The notes: a model not told the origin generated them from the letters alone. DNA of 64,000 nucleotides from Marinitoga sp. 38H-ov (GCF_011057715.1 NZ_LNGH01000006.1:1-64000); one strand, 5' to 3'; shown: positions 1 through 10,423, counted from the stretch's first letter. A program made the numbers and translations.

Positions 1-35
1 TCCTTCCACTGGCTTTCGCCCGCGTCCGAGTATAT

Positions 36-64
36 ATATTACCACCTTTTCTCCACTTTGTCAA
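36..64 (-). promoter_or_regulatory. Strong sigma-A promoter firing out of the left edge
   Basis: On the minus strand a perfect TTGACA (59-64) is separated by exactly 17 bases from TAATAT (36-41). The upstream flank is AT-rich and could act as an UP element. The expected start lies near base 28-30. The transcript begins with a GC-rich stretch (bases 1-27) that is unlike the AT-rich coding DNA here, which suggests a stable RNA gene or operon beyond the window. Which RNA it is cannot be told. Confidence 0.75.
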
Positions 65-147
65 CTTACATCTTCGTTAATTTTGTTAATTAATAGTGAA
101 TTGATTTGTAAAAAAAGTATTTATATGATCTATAATAAACTTTATAC

Positions 148-1071
148 CTATTTTTTATCAAATTCAATTAATTCATCTGCATCAAGAGAAATTGATGTTG
201 CTTCATGAAAATAAATTTGTGTAGTTGCAATATTTTTGTGACCAGCTATTTGTTTTGCTGCTTCTATTCCATGATTAATAGCAATTTTAGTTATAACTGT
301 ATGTCTAAATGAATGTGCTGATAATTTTTTATCTCCTCTAAAATCCTTTAATCCTAGTTCGTTAAAATATTTATCTATTATCATTTGGACTGCTCTTTCA
401 GATAATGCCTTACCATATGAATTTGGAGATAATGATATAAATAACGGTTCATTAGGTTTATATTTTTTTCTTTCCTTTAAATAATCATTAATTGCATTGT
501 ATACATCTTTATGTAAGGATATTACAGAATCTTTTTCAACGTGACCTTTTGATTTATAATGAAGTAATACTTTATTATTTCTTTTTACTATATCTTTTAT
601 TCTAATATTTATCAAAGAATAAATTCTTATTCCTGTATATGCTAATGTTTTTACTATAGCCAAATCCCTTTTACCTGCTAAAGTTGAAGTATCTATTATT
701 TTAAATATCTCTAAAATCTCTTCATCGCTTAAAATATCTTTTCTATGTCCAAATGGTCTTTTGGCACCTTTAATATTTTGAGCAATATTTTTATACAACC
801 CTTTATCTTCCAAAAATGCAAAAAAACGCCTAACTCCAGATAAATACAAATTTACTGTATATGGGCTTTTATCTTTTAATAATTTAGTTTTCCACACCTT
901 AATCGTTTTAGGTGTGGGTTTTGATATATTATTTTGTCTAAGATAATTTAAAAAATATTTTATTGATTTTGTATATTGTTTTTTTGTCACATCTTTTACA
1001 TCATCTAATTCTTCAAGAAATTCCAATAGAATTTCATCAAATTTATTTATCTCTTTTCTTTCTATTTCCAT
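148..1071 (-). CDS. Tyrosine recombinase, XerC/XerD-like
   Basis: Site-specific DNA recombinase of the phage-integrase fold. The N-terminal core-binding (SAM-like) domain spans about residues 10-95 and the catalytic domain 110-307. Visible catalytic residues, counted from the ATG at 1071, are Arg149 (TGIR), a Lys at 173 or 175, His253 and Arg256 (HSFRH), His278 (AGHKN) and the nucleophile Tyr287. The 307-aa length fits Xer proteins. An in-frame TTG lies at 1077, but GAGG sits 8 bases before the ATG, so the ATG is preferred. The start overlaps the stop of the Lon-like gene by 10 bases, so the two are probably co-transcribed. No phage genes or attachment repeats are near, which favours a resident Xer-type enzyme over a prophage integrase. 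Confidence 0.9.
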   Translation of the reverse strand: MEIERKEINKFDEILLEFLEELDDVKDVTKKQYTKSIKYFLNYLRQNNISKPTPKTIKVWKTKLLKDKSPYTVNLYLSGVRRFFAFLEDKGLYKNIAQNIKGAKRPFGHRKDILSDEEILEIFKIIDTSTLAGKRDLAIVKTLAYTGIRIYSLINIRIKDIVKRNNKVLLHYKSKGHVEKDSVISLHKDVYNAINDYLKERKKYKPNEPLFISLSPNSYGKALSERAVQMIIDKYFNELGLKDFRGDKKLSAHSFRHTVITKIAINHGIEAAKQIAGHKNIATTQIYFHEATSISLDADELIEFDKK

Positions 1072-3404
1072 GGCCAAAACCTCTTTTTAGGATGTGTTTT
1101 CTTTAAATTACTAATTCCTTCAATTACTAAATAATTTACATTATCTTTGTGATCATCAACTTCTCTAGCCTTTTTATCAGTCATAATTTCTATTGCTTCA
1201 TCTACATTCTTTACTGCATATATATGAAATTTTTCATCTTTAATTGCCTCTTCTATCTCATTATTTAAAACTAAATTAGAAATATTTTGGTGTGGTATTA
1301 TAACACCTTGAGACCCTGTAAAACCTTGTATTTTACAAACATTGTAAAATCCTTCTACTTTCTCTATTATTCCTCCTACAGGCTGTATATTCCCATGTTG
1401 ATCAATAGAGCCCGTTACTGCAATATATTGTTTTAATGGAACATTTGAAATAGCAGAAATTAATGCTAAAACTTCCGCTAAGGACGCACTATCCCCTTCT
1501 AACATAGAGTATACTTGCTCAAAACTAATTGAAGCAGAAAATGTCATATGATCATCTAGATGGTATTTAGAATAAAAATAATTTTCTATTATCATCGTGG
1601 ATTTTCTATGTATTCTACCACTTAAATCAGAATCTCTTTGAATATCAATTAACCCCGATTGTTTAGCCGCAAATACCTTAGCTGTAATTTTTACTGGTAT
1701 TCCAAATGAATACGAATCCATATCCATTACAGTAAGTCCATTTATTTGACCAATTTTTTCTCCTTTGGTTTCTAAAATTAATTTTCCCTCTTTAATTGAT
1801 TCTAAGATTTTATCTCTATATAATGAAAACATATTTTCATGCTTTATTATAGCCTCTTTTACTGAATTAGCATCAACATATGGAATGGTATCGCTATACA
1901 TTTCTGATATATAGTTAGCTTCAATTATAATATTTTTTAACCATCCAAATTTAGCAGATAATTTATTATTTTTTCCACTTAATCTACAAGAGTATTTAAT
2001 TAACTCTTCTATTGCTTTTTTGGTAAAATCCTTTAAATTATTTTCTTTTATAATATTTTTTACAAACATTGCAAAATATTCCGCTTTATCTATATCTATT
2101 TCTGTATCAAATGGTACTTTAATATTGAATAATTTTTTAAAATCCGGGTCATACTCATATAATAATTCATACATCCATTCTTCTCCAATTAAGATAACTT
2201 TAATATCTAATGGTATTGGATCTGGTTCTAATGTATGTACAATATTTAATCCTAATTTGCCTTCTAAATTTTCTATTTTAATTTCTTGATTCATTAATGC
2301 ATTTTTTAATGCATCCCATACATACGGATTTTTCATTACTTTTTCTGCATCTAAAATTAAATACCCACCATTAGCTTTATGCAATAATCCTGGTTTTATC
2401 ATTGTAAAATCCGTCTTTAATATTCCCATTTGAGAAATATATTCTATTTTACCTATTAAATTAGAATATGTTGGATCGGTAGCCTCAACAACTGGAGCTC
2501 CAGTTGTTGAAGAATTATCTACTATAATATTTATTGAATAAATTTTCCTATAATATTTCAATGCATTTTCATCGGAAAGTATTTCAGGAAAATTTTCAGA
2601 AATATCATTTTTTATTTCATTTAAATAATCAACTATATCAGAATTATTATATCTTTTTATAATTCCTTCAAATATACTTGATATTGTAAATAATGCCCAA
2701 TATTTCTCTAAATTTCTCAATTGTTCTCTATAATTTTTATCTAATTCAGTTATTTTAACCATGTTTTTTTCCATTAATTGTCTTAAAATTGGTGTTTTCT
2801 CTTCATATTTATTTCTCACTTCTTCTGGTAATTTATCATATTCTTCATCTGTTAATTCTTTCCCCTCATATACTGGAACTGTAACTGCTCCATTAGAAGT
2901 AAATTGAAGTTTAAAGCCTAATTCTTCAACTTTCACTTTTAATTCTTCCCAAACTTTTTTTCTTTCATTTATATATTCCTGTTCTAATTGTGTTCTTTTT
3001 TGAGAAAAATCTTCTCCTTCAATTCCCTTTTTTAACGCATTAAAGGACATTTCAATTGTTTCTTCTAAATCTTTTTTGAATTTAATAGCCTCTCCAGAGT
3101 TTAATGAAATAGCTTTAGGTTTCATTGGATCTTTAAAATTATATACATATATATAATCTTTAGGGGATTTTTGATTTATAGTATATTTTGATAATATATT
3201 TCTAGCAAAGGTTCTTCTACCTGTATTTACAGGACCAGTAATAAATATATTATGGGTTTTTTGATTTATCTCTAATCCCAACAACATGGCATCATATGCT
3301 CTTTCCTGACCTATATAACCTTCTATAGGTTCTATATTTTCTGTATTTTCAAAATTTAAAGTAGGTATTTTTATTTTAAATTCCTCTATTTTTAATTTCA
3401 TCAT
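1062..3404 (-). CDS. Lon-like ATP-dependent protease (S16, AAA_32-type)
   Basis: A 780-aa protein of the LonB/YcbZ-like type. The N-terminal P-loop is atypical: GPVNTGRRT at about 57-65, with Arg where canonical Walker A motifs have Lys, as is usual in this subgroup. A Walker-B-like segment GGYLILDAEKV lies near the middle. The C-terminal S16 peptidase domain carries the Ser/Lys dyad: Ser639 in EGDSAS and Lys682 in GGIIEKVEG. Its role is expected to be cytoplasmic protein quality control. GGTGGTGAT precedes the start; Met2 is an equally possible start. It has its own extended -10 promoter just after the era terminator, and the recombinase gene follows with overlap. A 26-bp perfect palindrome sits inside the gene at 2485-2510. 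Confidence 0.9.
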   Translation of the reverse strand: MMKLKIEEFKIKIPTLNFENTENIEPIEGYIGQERAYDAMLLGLEINQKTHNIFITGPVNTGRRTFARNILSKYTINQKSPKDYIYVYNFKDPMKPKAISLNSGEAIKFKKDLEETIEMSFNALKKGIEGEDFSQKRTQLEQEYINERKKVWEELKVKVEELGFKLQFTSNGAVTVPVYEGKELTDEEYDKLPEEVRNKYEEKTPILRQLMEKNMVKITELDKNYREQLRNLEKYWALFTISSIFEGIIKRYNNSDIVDYLNEIKNDISENFPEILSDENALKYYRKIYSINIIVDNSSTTGAPVVEATDPTYSNLIGKIEYISQMGILKTDFTMIKPGLLHKANGGYLILDAEKVMKNPYVWDALKNALMNQEIKIENLEGKLGLNIVHTLEPDPIPLDIKVILIGEEWMYELLYEYDPDFKKLFNIKVPFDTEIDIDKAEYFAMFVKNIIKENNLKDFTKKAIEELIKYSCRLSGKNNKLSAKFGWLKNIIIEANYISEMYSDTIPYVDANSVKEAIIKHENMFSLYRDKILESIKEGKLILETKGEKIGQINGLTVMDMDSYSFGIPVKITAKVFAAKQSGLIDIQRDSDLSGRIHRKSTMIIENYFYSKYHLDDHMTFSASISFEQVYSMLEGDSASLAEVLALISAISNVPLKQYIAVTGSIDQHGNIQPVGGIIEKVEGFYNVCKIQGFTGSQGVIIPHQNISNLVLNNEIEEAIKDEKFHIYAVKNVDEAIEIMTDKKAREVDDHKDNVNYLVIEGISNLKKTHPKKRFWPWK
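2485..2510. repeat. 26-bp perfect palindrome inside the Lon-like gene
   Basis: The half-site TCAACAACTGGAG is followed directly by its exact reverse complement, with no loop. It encodes about residues 299-307 (the SSTTGAPVVE region), which looks like a conserved stretch of the family, so protein constraint may account for part of it. Confidence 0.85.
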
Positions 3405-3421
3405 ATCACCACCCCAATTAA

Positions 3422-3430
3422 ATTATATCA
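3422..3430 (-). promoter_or_regulatory. Extended -10 promoter of the Lon-like/recombinase pair
   Basis: The minus strand reads TGATATAAT 18 bases upstream of the protease start codon. The TG one base before TATAAT makes an extended -10. No good -35 is visible. It lies just downstream of the era terminator. Confidence 0.6.
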
Positions 3431-3449
3431 AAAAATTAATATAAAAAAT

Positions 3450-3469
3450 AAACCGGAAAATTCCGGTTT
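3450..3469 (-). terminator. Intrinsic terminator after era
   Basis: AAACCGGAA pairs with TTCCGGTTT directly after the era stop codon. On the minus strand it is followed by ATTTTTTATA, a T-rich tract. It closes the long pilus-to-era transcription unit. Confidence 0.8.
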
Positions 3470-3470
3470 A

Positions 3471-4370
3471 TCATTCTAAATCATCTCTTAATCCTATTGT
3501 ATTCATAATTATAGAATCTTTTTGTCTCCATTTATCCTTAACCTTTACATATAAATCCAAATATACCTTATCATCTAATATTGCCTCTAATTCTTTTCTA
3601 GCTAGCATTCCAATTTTCTTTATCATTCTTCCTTTTTGACCAATAATAATTCCTTTTTGTGATTGTCTTTCAACATATATTTCTGCTCTAATATATATTA
3701 AATCTTCCTTATCTGTTATTTCTTCTACAATAACTGCAGTTGAATGAGGAATTTCTTCAGAGGTTAAATGAAAAATCTTTTCACGAATTATTTCTGAAAT
3801 CATAAAAGCTAAAGGTCTATCTGTTGTCATATCTTCAGGATAGTATTGGGGACCCTCAGGTAATACTTCTATAATTTTTTCTAATAGTTCAGATAAGTTT
3901 TCTCCTGTTAAAGCAGATATTTTAAACTCTGCTATTATATTATCATCATTAAGTACCGTTTTTATCCTATTTTCAGCTTCTTGGATTTGTCGGGGAGTAG
4001 CTGCATCTATTTTATTAATAACTAAAATAGTTGGTATATTAGATTCTTTTATAATTTTAGCTATGTTTAAATCCGATTCTCTCACCATATCAATGGGATC
4101 AATTAAAAATAATATTAGATCCTGTCCTTTTAAAGCATTTACTGCTATTTTTACCATATATTCACCGAACTTATGCAATGGTTTGTGAATACCTGGCGTA
4201 TCAACCAAAACTATTTGAGCTTCCGGAGTTGTTAATACACAATTAATCCTATTTCTTGTTGTTTGTGGTTTATCTGAAACTATAACCACTTTCCTTTTCA
4301 GTAATGCATTAATTAATGTAGATTTACCAACATTTGGCTTTCCCGCAACAGCTACAAAACCACTTTTCAT
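3471..4370 (-). CDS. era: GTPase Era
   Basis: A 299-aa ribosome-assembly GTPase that binds the 3' end of 16S rRNA. All G motifs are visible: G1 GKPNVGKST near the N-terminus, G3 DTPG, G4 NKID and G5-like SALTG. The C-terminal half holds the KH RNA-binding domain (around [14 protein letters not shown]). Length is normal for Era. Its ATG overlaps the upstream nuclease stop by four bases (ATGA), which indicates translational coupling. It is the last gene of the long minus-strand unit and is followed by a clear terminator. Confidence 0.97.
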   Translation of the reverse strand: MKSGFVAVAGKPNVGKSTLINALLKRKVVIVSDKPQTTRNRINCVLTTPEAQIVLVDTPGIHKPLHKFGEYMVKIAVNALKGQDLILFLIDPIDMVRESDLNIAKIIKESNIPTILVINKIDAATPRQIQEAENRIKTVLNDDNIIAEFKISALTGENLSELLEKIIEVLPEGPQYYPEDMTTDRPLAFMISEIIREKIFHLTSEEIPHSTAVIVEEITDKEDLIYIRAEIYVERQSQKGIIIGQKGRMIKKIGMLARKELEAILDDKVYLDLYVKVKDKWRQKDSIIMNTIGLRDDLE

Positions 4371-5482
4371 TTCATCAACTCCCTTAAATTTTCCAATACA
4401 GTAGATGTTGCTCTACAATCATCTTCATTATACATAAGAATCTTTTCTAAACTATCTTTATTACCTCTTAAATAATTTTTATATTCTATAAATATCGCAT
4501 AACCATTTAAATCAGTTCGCCAATTATACCCGAAATATTTACTAATATCTTTAAGTGAATATGATGTAACTGGTAAAGCTATATTTTTTTGTATTTTCTC
4601 ATATAAATCATATGATCTATCTTCAATCTTATACAAATACTTATACAAATGAGAAATATTTTTTGTTATCATTTGCAATCTTTTTATATCATATACATCA
4701 TAATGAACAATTATTTCTTTTCTTGAATCTATAAACTTTAAAAATGTTTCAAGAGCATCATCTGTATTATGTAAATTAAGAAATGGTTTATATTTATTAT
4801 TCATTAAAATCCCATGTAAAAAATCTATATCTCTATATGTTTCAACATCATATACTATATAATTTTTTGGAATATCAAATTTATTAATAATTATAACTTC
4901 ATTATTCAATAATGCTTTTAAATTATATAATGGTTTTCTAAATTGTGGCGGAACCTGCTCAATCTTATTAACTGCATTAAATGGATTTATATTCAAATCT
5001 TTTAATAAGTTTAAATAGCTTTTTGAAATACCTGGTACAATAGAGATATCTCCATTTTTTAGTAATTCATTATGACATTCATTTTTAATATTACAAAATT
5101 TACAATAATTACCTGGAATTTTTTGTTTATTAATTTTAAATAACTCAACTTCTTTTTTAAATAAAGGAATTTTCCTCATTATCCAACGTTCTGAAAAATA
5201 TTGAATTTTATTATCTAAATTTACTTCTACACCTCTAACTTCTTTGCCATTTTCTTTAAAGTATAAATATGCAGTGATTATATGATAGATATGACTTAAA
5301 TTTAATTTTCTAGATTCTCTATTTATTTTTATTGATTTCCTTTTTGAATCATATCCATCATAACTAGCTATAACATCAACATCATTATATTTATATGTAA
5401 TATATTTTGTTGGTCTTTTATATATTGGTTCAAAATAATGACATTTTTTTACGTTTCTATAATTTAATAAATCCATTTTCAT
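4367..5482 (-). CDS. TM0106-like nuclease: Fe-S cysteines plus DEDD exonuclease domain
   Basis: A 371-aa protein that resembles TM0106-type RecB-like putative nucleases. The C-terminal half (about 205-371) looks like a DEDD/RNase-H-like 3'-5' exonuclease: Asp212 and Glu214 in YDVETY, then YNEDDC (351-356) with Asp354/Asp355. The N-terminal half has Cys14 and a later CxxC-x5-C group (Cys127, Cys130, Cys136). That spacing recalls the Fe-S cluster of Cas4/AddB-type nucleases. A convincing PD-(D/E)xK active site is not obvious in this half. The gene sits between glyS and era. Its substrate is unknown. Confidence 0.7.
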   Translation of the reverse strand: MKMDLLNYRNVKKCHYFEPIYKRPTKYITYKYNDVDVIASYDGYDSKRKSIKINRESRKLNLSHIYHIITAYLYFKENGKEVRGVEVNLDNKIQYFSERWIMRKIPLFKKEVELFKINKQKIPGNYCKFCNIKNECHNELLKNGDISIVPGISKSYLNLLKDLNINPFNAVNKIEQVPPQFRKPLYNLKALLNNEVIIINKFDIPKNYIVYDVETYRDIDFLHGILMNNKYKPFLNLHNTDDALETFLKFIDSRKEIIVHYDVYDIKRLQMITKNISHLYKYLYKIEDRSYDLYEKIQKNIALPVTSYSLKDISKYFGYNWRTDLNGYAIFIEYKNYLRGNKDSLEKILMYNEDDCRATSTVLENLRELMK

Positions 5483-5533
5483 TTTTCCAGCTCCGCTTCT
5501 AATACAAGTTAAAATAATATTAACTATAAATAA

Positions 5534-7567
5534 TTAACTATATAACTTTGTTATATCTCCAAATTCTAAAAATAAATTTGCTATATTTTTTAAGAAACTT
5601 AATCTATTAATTCTTATACTTTCATCTTCATCCATTACAAAAACATTATCAAAATAATTATCTATATCATCTTTTAATTTTAATAATTCAGCTATAGCAC
5701 CATCATAATCTAAATGTTCAATTTTTTCTTCCATTTTATTTTTTACTGTTAAATATGCATCGAATAATTCTTTTTCCGCATCTTCTTTAAATAGTCTTCC
5801 ATCATAATCTAAAGAATTATGATTTTTAGATATGTTTTGTACTCTTTGGAATGTTTTAATAAACACTTTAAAATCTTCAGAATTAACAACTTTATTCAAC
5901 GCTTTAGCTGATAATAATGCTCTTAATGGCTTGTTCCAATTTAATGTAACGGTATTAATTACATCAGACACAATATTTTTCTTTGCTAAATAAGTTTCAA
6001 ATCTATTTTTGAAAAATTCTGAAATTTCATTTTCAAGATATTCAACTTTTATAATTTCTGAAATTTTCTTCATTATTTCATTTAAATCAATATCCCAATT
6101 ATTTTCAACAATAATCCTTAAAACACCATATGCTTTTCTTCTTAAAGCAAATGGATCTTTAGAACCTGTTGGTATCTTATTTATACCAAAAAATCCTACT
6201 ATATCAAATAATTTATCTGCTAAAGATACTATCAAAGCATTTAAATCAGTAGGCAAATCATCATTTTCTTCAACGGGCTTATAATGTTCCTCTGGAACTG
6301 TGTATATATCTTCAGAATAATTATGATGTTTTAAGTAAATTCTACCCATAATTCCCTGTAATTCAGGGAATTCATATACAATATGTGTAGGTATATCTAC
6401 TTTTGATAATTCTGCAGCTTTTTCTAAATTTTCATTATTATATTTTAATGAATTAGCTAACTCTTTAGAAATTTCTTTTAACGAATTTACCTTATCCAAA
6501 TATGTTCCTAATCCTGCTTGATATATAATTTCATTTAATTTGTTTAAATAAAAATCTTCTTTAGTATTTAAATCTTCATCATAATAGAATTTTGCATCAT
6601 CAAGTCTAGCATTAATTACTCTAGAATATCCATTTGTAACATTTTTTGCTTCACTTAATCCATCTTGAAAAGCAACATAATAATTTGATATTTTATCATC
6701 TTTTTTAGCTACAAAACTTCTTTGATGATGTTTAACAGTAATTTTTATAACTTCTTCTGGTAATGTTAAATATTTTTCATCAAATTCTCCAATAACAGCA
6801 CTTGGATATTCTGTTAATTGAGTTATTTCATTAATCAAATCATTATCTTTTTCAACTTCTAAACCATTATTAATTGCAATATTTTCTAATTCTTTTATAA
6901 CTCTTTCTTTTCTCTCGTTGTAATCTGCAATTACAAAATTTTCTCTTAAAATATCAAAATATTGATCTGGATGTGCTATAGATATTTCTCCACTTGATAA
7001 AAACCTATGGCCAAATGTTTTTCTAGAAGAATTAATTCCAAATAATTCAAAATCTACTATATCATAATCTAATAATGCAACAATCCAATGAACTGGTCTA
7101 ATAAATTCATAATCACCATTTCCCCATCTCATTGGTTTTTTAAATTTAACTTTTTTTATAATTTCTGGATATATTTCTGCTAAGGTTTCAGAAATCTTTT
7201 TCCCTTCTTTTTTTATCTTTGCAAAAATATATGTATTTCCTTTTACATCTTTTTCTATTATTTGATATATTTCACCTTTTAAGGAACTTAAAAAACCTTG
7301 ATATGGTTTTGTTGGATTTCCTTCCTCATCAAAACAAACCTTTTTTGCAGGACCTTTTCTTTCTAATTCTCTATCTGGTTCTTTTTCGGGTAATCCTTCG
7401 AGTAATACACCAAATCTTCTAGGAGCAATAAATACTTGCAATCTAGAATATGGTATATTTCTATTTTTTAATTCTTCTTCTAAATATGTATGTAATTGTG
7501 TTATTATATTTTCATATTCACTTGAAGGTAATTCCTCTACGCCTATTTCTAATAATGATTTTATCAT
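5534..7567 (-). CDS. glyS: Glycine--tRNA ligase beta subunit
   Basis: The beta chain (677 aa) of the bacterial alpha2-beta2 glycyl-tRNA synthetase, which binds tRNA. The protein opens with the family hallmark [13 protein letters not shown]. The middle contains an HD-like segment and [12 protein letters not shown]. The C-terminal part is the anticodon-binding region. Length is close to the usual size. The ATG overlaps the glyQ stop by four bases, so the subunits are translationally coupled. Confidence 0.97.
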   Translation of the reverse strand: MIKSLLEIGVEELPSSEYENIITQLHTYLEEELKNRNIPYSRLQVFIAPRRFGVLLEGLPEKEPDRELERKGPAKKVCFDEEGNPTKPYQGFLSSLKGEIYQIIEKDVKGNTYIFAKIKKEGKKISETLAEIYPEIIKKVKFKKPMRWGNGDYEFIRPVHWIVALLDYDIVDFELFGINSSRKTFGHRFLSSGEISIAHPDQYFDILRENFVIADYNERKERVIKELENIAINNGLEVEKDNDLINEITQLTEYPSAVIGEFDEKYLTLPEEVIKITVKHHQRSFVAKKDDKISNYYVAFQDGLSEAKNVTNGYSRVINARLDDAKFYYDEDLNTKEDFYLNKLNEIIYQAGLGTYLDKVNSLKEISKELANSLKYNNENLEKAAELSKVDIPTHIVYEFPELQGIMGRIYLKHHNYSEDIYTVPEEHYKPVEENDDLPTDLNALIVSLADKLFDIVGFFGINKIPTGSKDPFALRRKAYGVLRIIVENNWDIDLNEIMKKISEIIKVEYLENEISEFFKNRFETYLAKKNIVSDVINTVTLNWNKPLRALLSAKALNKVVNSEDFKVFIKTFQRVQNISKNHNSLDYDGRLFKEDAEKELFDAYLTVKNKMEEKIEHLDYDGAIAELLKLKDDIDNYFDNVFVMDEDESIRINRLSFLKNIANLFLEFGDITKLYS

Positions 7568-8418
7568 TTATCTTCGCCCCCAATCTCATCTAAATATGTG
7601 TGGGCAGTTTTCCTTGCCATATCTCTAATTAATAATATATACTTTTGCCTTTCATTAACACTTATAGCATTCCTTGCATCTAATAAGTTAAATGTATGTG
7701 CTGCTTTTACTAAATAATCATATGCAGGCAAATACAATTTCTCTTCTATTAATGTTTCAAATTCATTCTTATATGTTTCAAACAAATTATATAATGTTTG
7801 TATATTAGCTTTTTCAAAATTAAAAATAGAGAATTGTTTTTCATTTTCTTTAAATATTTTTCCATATGGAACGTATTTATTCCACATTGTTTCATATACA
7901 TTATCCTTACCTTGTAAATACATAGCCAATCTCTCAATACCATATGTAATCTCTAATGATATGGGTTTTAATGATATTCCACCCATTTGTTGGAAATATG
8001 TAAATTGTGTTATTTCCATTCCATCTAACCATACTTCCCATCCAATTCCCCAAGCACCTAATGTTGGTGATTCCCAATTATCTTCAACAAATCTTATATC
8101 ATGTTCTAATGGATCTATCCCAATAGCCTTTAGAGATTCAATATACAATTCTTGTGAGTTTTTGGGTGATGGTTTTAAAATAACTTGATATTGATGGAAC
8201 CTTTGCATTCTATTTGGATTCTCGCCATATCTTCCATCAGTAGGTCTTCTACTAGGTTGAACAAAAGCAACATTGTATGGCTCTTTTCCTAATGTTCTAA
8301 AAAAAGTGGATGGGTGATATGTTCCTGCACCCATTTCCATATCATATGGTTGATCTATTACACAACCATAATCCGCCCAAAAAGAATCTAATTTTAATAT
8401 TAAATCTTGTATATACAA
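7564..8418 (-). CDS. glyQ: Glycine--tRNA ligase alpha subunit
   Basis: The catalytic alpha subunit (284 aa) of glycyl-tRNA synthetase, a class II enzyme. Highly conserved segments are easily read near the N-terminus, including [15 protein letters not shown] and [16 protein letters not shown]. Initiation is at TTG (8416-8418), since GGGAGGAAT lies at the right distance and no upstream ATG fits. Together with glyS it charges tRNA-Gly in the cytoplasm. The gene follows the FakA-like gene with a 12-base gap. Confidence 0.97.
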   Translation of the reverse strand: MYIQDLILKLDSFWADYGCVIDQPYDMEMGAGTYHPSTFFRTLGKEPYNVAFVQPSRRPTDGRYGENPNRMQRFHQYQVILKPSPKNSQELYIESLKAIGIDPLEHDIRFVEDNWESPTLGAWGIGWEVWLDGMEITQFTYFQQMGGISLKPISLEITYGIERLAMYLQGKDNVYETMWNKYVPYGKIFKENEKQFSIFNFEKANIQTLYNLFETYKNEFETLIEEKLYLPAYDYLVKAAHTFNLLDARNAISVNERQKYILLIRDMARKTAHTYLDEIGGEDK

Positions 8419-8430
8419 GTTTATTCCTCC

Positions 8431-10068
8431 CTATTCCAATGAAATTAATAATGGATAATGCGGTTGCCCACCATCGTGAATCTCTACTTCTAGATCAGGA
8501 TATTTTTCCATTAATTCATTAGCTATTAACTCTGCTGTTTTTCCTTCTATATCTTGTCCATAGAAGATAGTCATTATTTCAAAGCCACGATCAATCTCTT
8601 CTTCTAATACTTTTACAACAATTTCATTTAAATCAAATCCATGCGCCTTTAATTCTTTACCAACAAATACCAAATATTCATCTTTCTTTATTTTCTCTTC
8701 AGCTATTTCAGAATCCCTTATTGCATATGTAACTTGTATAGGAACTATACCCGAGATTTCGGACTCAATAGCCTCTTTTAACTCTTCATATTCCATATTA
8801 TCATCAAAAGCTAATAATGCTGATATACCTTCTTGAACATATTTTGTTTTAATTACTAATATTTCTTTATCTTTAACCATATCCGCAACTTTTTCTGCTG
8901 TTAAAATAATATTTGGATTATTCGGTAAAATTAATATTTTTTTCTGTGGTAATGTTTCAATAGCGTCCATAAAATCTTTAACACTAGGATTCATTGTTTG
9001 ACCACCATATATAACCTTATCTACACCTAAGCTTTTAAATATTTTTGTTAAACCTTCTCCCGGTGATACTGTTATAATTCCCCAATTTTCATTATTTGAT
9101 TCATATTCTTCATATTCTTCTTTGGTGCTTTCAACAACATGCTCATGTTGAACCTTCATATTATCAACTTTTATTTTATACAATTCTCCATAATTTATAA
9201 ACTCTTCGAATACTTTTCCCGGTCTATTAGTATGTACATGTGTTTTTAAATATTCTCCTTGATGAACTAAAACTATAGAATCACCCAATTCTTCTAAAAA
9301 TGCTCTAATTTTATTTAAATCGTCTTTTGAAATATCTGGATTGTTAAGTTTTAAAACACATTCAGTACAATATTGAAATTTTATCTCTTCATAGGCTATT
9401 TCCCTTATTTCTTCTGGTGATGCTGATTCAATTTGTTTAAGGTTAACCTCTGTCTCTCCTTTAATCGCATCTCTAAACCCTTTTACAATATAACTTAATC
9501 CCTTTGCACCAGCATCAACTACATTTGCATCTCTTAATTTCTTTAAATATTTAGGTGTTTCTTCAACTATTTCTTCTGAAATTTCATACAATTTATCTAA
9601 AAATTCTTCAAAATCCTCAATATCATTTAATTCTTTTTCTGCTCTATCTGCTAATTTTCTAATTAATGTAAGCATAGTTCCTTCAACTGGTTTTATAACA
9701 GCATGATATGCAACTTCTTTAGCCTTTTTTAATGCTTCAATAAAATCTTTTGTTGTTACTGTTTTTTTATTTTCCAATACCTCAGTAAATCCCCTAAATA
9801 TTTGAGATAAAATAACACCAGAATTACCCCTAGCTCCCATTAATATTCCATCTCTCATATTTTTCATTACATCTTTAATACTATCCTTATTCTTAACCTT
9901 ATCTAACCATTCACATGCTTCTAACATTCCAGAACTCATATTAGATCCTGTATCTCCATCTGGAACAGGAAAAACATTTAAAGTATTTATCTCATCCTTA
10001 TTTACTAATAATGTTTCTGCAGCCTTTTTGAATGCGATATAAAAGTCTTTACCTTTTAATTCTGTCAT
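8431..10068 (-). CDS. DAK2-domain protein, FakA/YloV-like
   Basis: A 545-aa protein with an N-terminal dihydroxyacetone-kinase-like (DAK2) nucleotide-binding domain, marked by NVFPVPDGDTGSNM near residue 30. The C-terminal half resembles the FakA DegV-like region. In Firmicutes FakA phosphorylates fatty acids bound to FakB/DegV proteins; that role is assigned here by family only, and no FakB lies nearby. An in-frame GTG at 10077 overlaps the ribosome-binding site AGAGGTGA, so the ATG at 10068 is preferred. The Asp23 protein directly upstream is the usual partner gene. Confidence 0.85.
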   Translation of the reverse strand: MTELKGKDFYIAFKKAAETLLVNKDEINTLNVFPVPDGDTGSNMSSGMLEACEWLDKVKNKDSIKDVMKNMRDGILMGARGNSGVILSQIFRGFTEVLENKKTVTTKDFIEALKKAKEVAYHAVIKPVEGTMLTLIRKLADRAEKELNDIEDFEEFLDKLYEISEEIVEETPKYLKKLRDANVVDAGAKGLSYIVKGFRDAIKGETEVNLKQIESASPEEIREIAYEEIKFQYCTECVLKLNNPDISKDDLNKIRAFLEELGDSIVLVHQGEYLKTHVHTNRPGKVFEEFINYGELYKIKVDNMKVQHEHVVESTKEEYEEYESNNENWGIITVSPGEGLTKIFKSLGVDKVIYGGQTMNPSVKDFMDAIETLPQKKILILPNNPNIILTAEKVADMVKDKEILVIKTKYVQEGISALLAFDDNMEYEELKEAIESEISGIVPIQVTYAIRDSEIAEEKIKKDEYLVFVGKELKAHGFDLNEIVVKVLEEEIDRGFEIMTIFYGQDIEGKTAELIANELMEKYPDLEVEIHDGGQPHYPLLISLE

Positions 10069-10081
10069 TTCATTCACCTCT

Positions 10082-10423
10082 TTATGATTTTATTCCTACG
10101 ACTTTTACATTAACAACTACATCGACATCCCCCAAGGCCTCTTTTATCCTATGATATACATTCTCTTGTGCATTAGCAGCAACTCTTTTTAAAGGCAAAC
10201 CATATTCCATATAAATATATAGGTTTATCACCACTTTATTATCTTCTTCAATAACTTCTACACCTTTTTCTTGAGGTTTTTGAAGCATAGCTGTTAGTTT
10301 ATTTAAAAAACCACCTTTTCCTATATCTACAGTACCATATGATTCAAGTGCTGCTCTATATACTATTTCATTAAATACTTCTGGTTTAATGGTAACAACA
10401 CCAAGTTCTGTTTCTATTATCAT
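10082..10423 (-). CDS. Asp23/Gls24 family protein
   Basis: A small 113-aa acidic protein of the Asp23/Gls24 family. These proteins are often encoded immediately before a FakA-like DAK2 gene, as here. The sequence shows the typical pattern: a start resembling ETELGVVTIKPEV, a central NKVVINLYIYMEYG strand and a C-terminal VDVVVNVKVVGIK. GGAGGTG precedes the ATG. The exact function is unknown; in Firmicutes family members are linked to envelope stress and membrane association. Confidence 0.88.
   Translation of the reverse strand: MIIETELGVVTIKPEVFNEIVYRAALESYGTVDIGKGGFLNKLTAMLQKPQEKGVEVIEEDNKVVINLYIYMEYGLPLKRVAANAQENVYHRIKEALGDVDVVVNVKVVGIKS

Noticed and set aside
148-1071. Prophage or integrative element marked by the tyrosine recombinase
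   Set aside because: No phage, plasmid or transposase genes and no direct repeats flank it; all neighbours are housekeeping genes.
4367-5482. Cas4 of a CRISPR system
   Set aside because: Only the cysteine spacing is similar; no repeats, spacers or other cas genes are in the window, and the C-terminal domain is a DEDD-type exonuclease.
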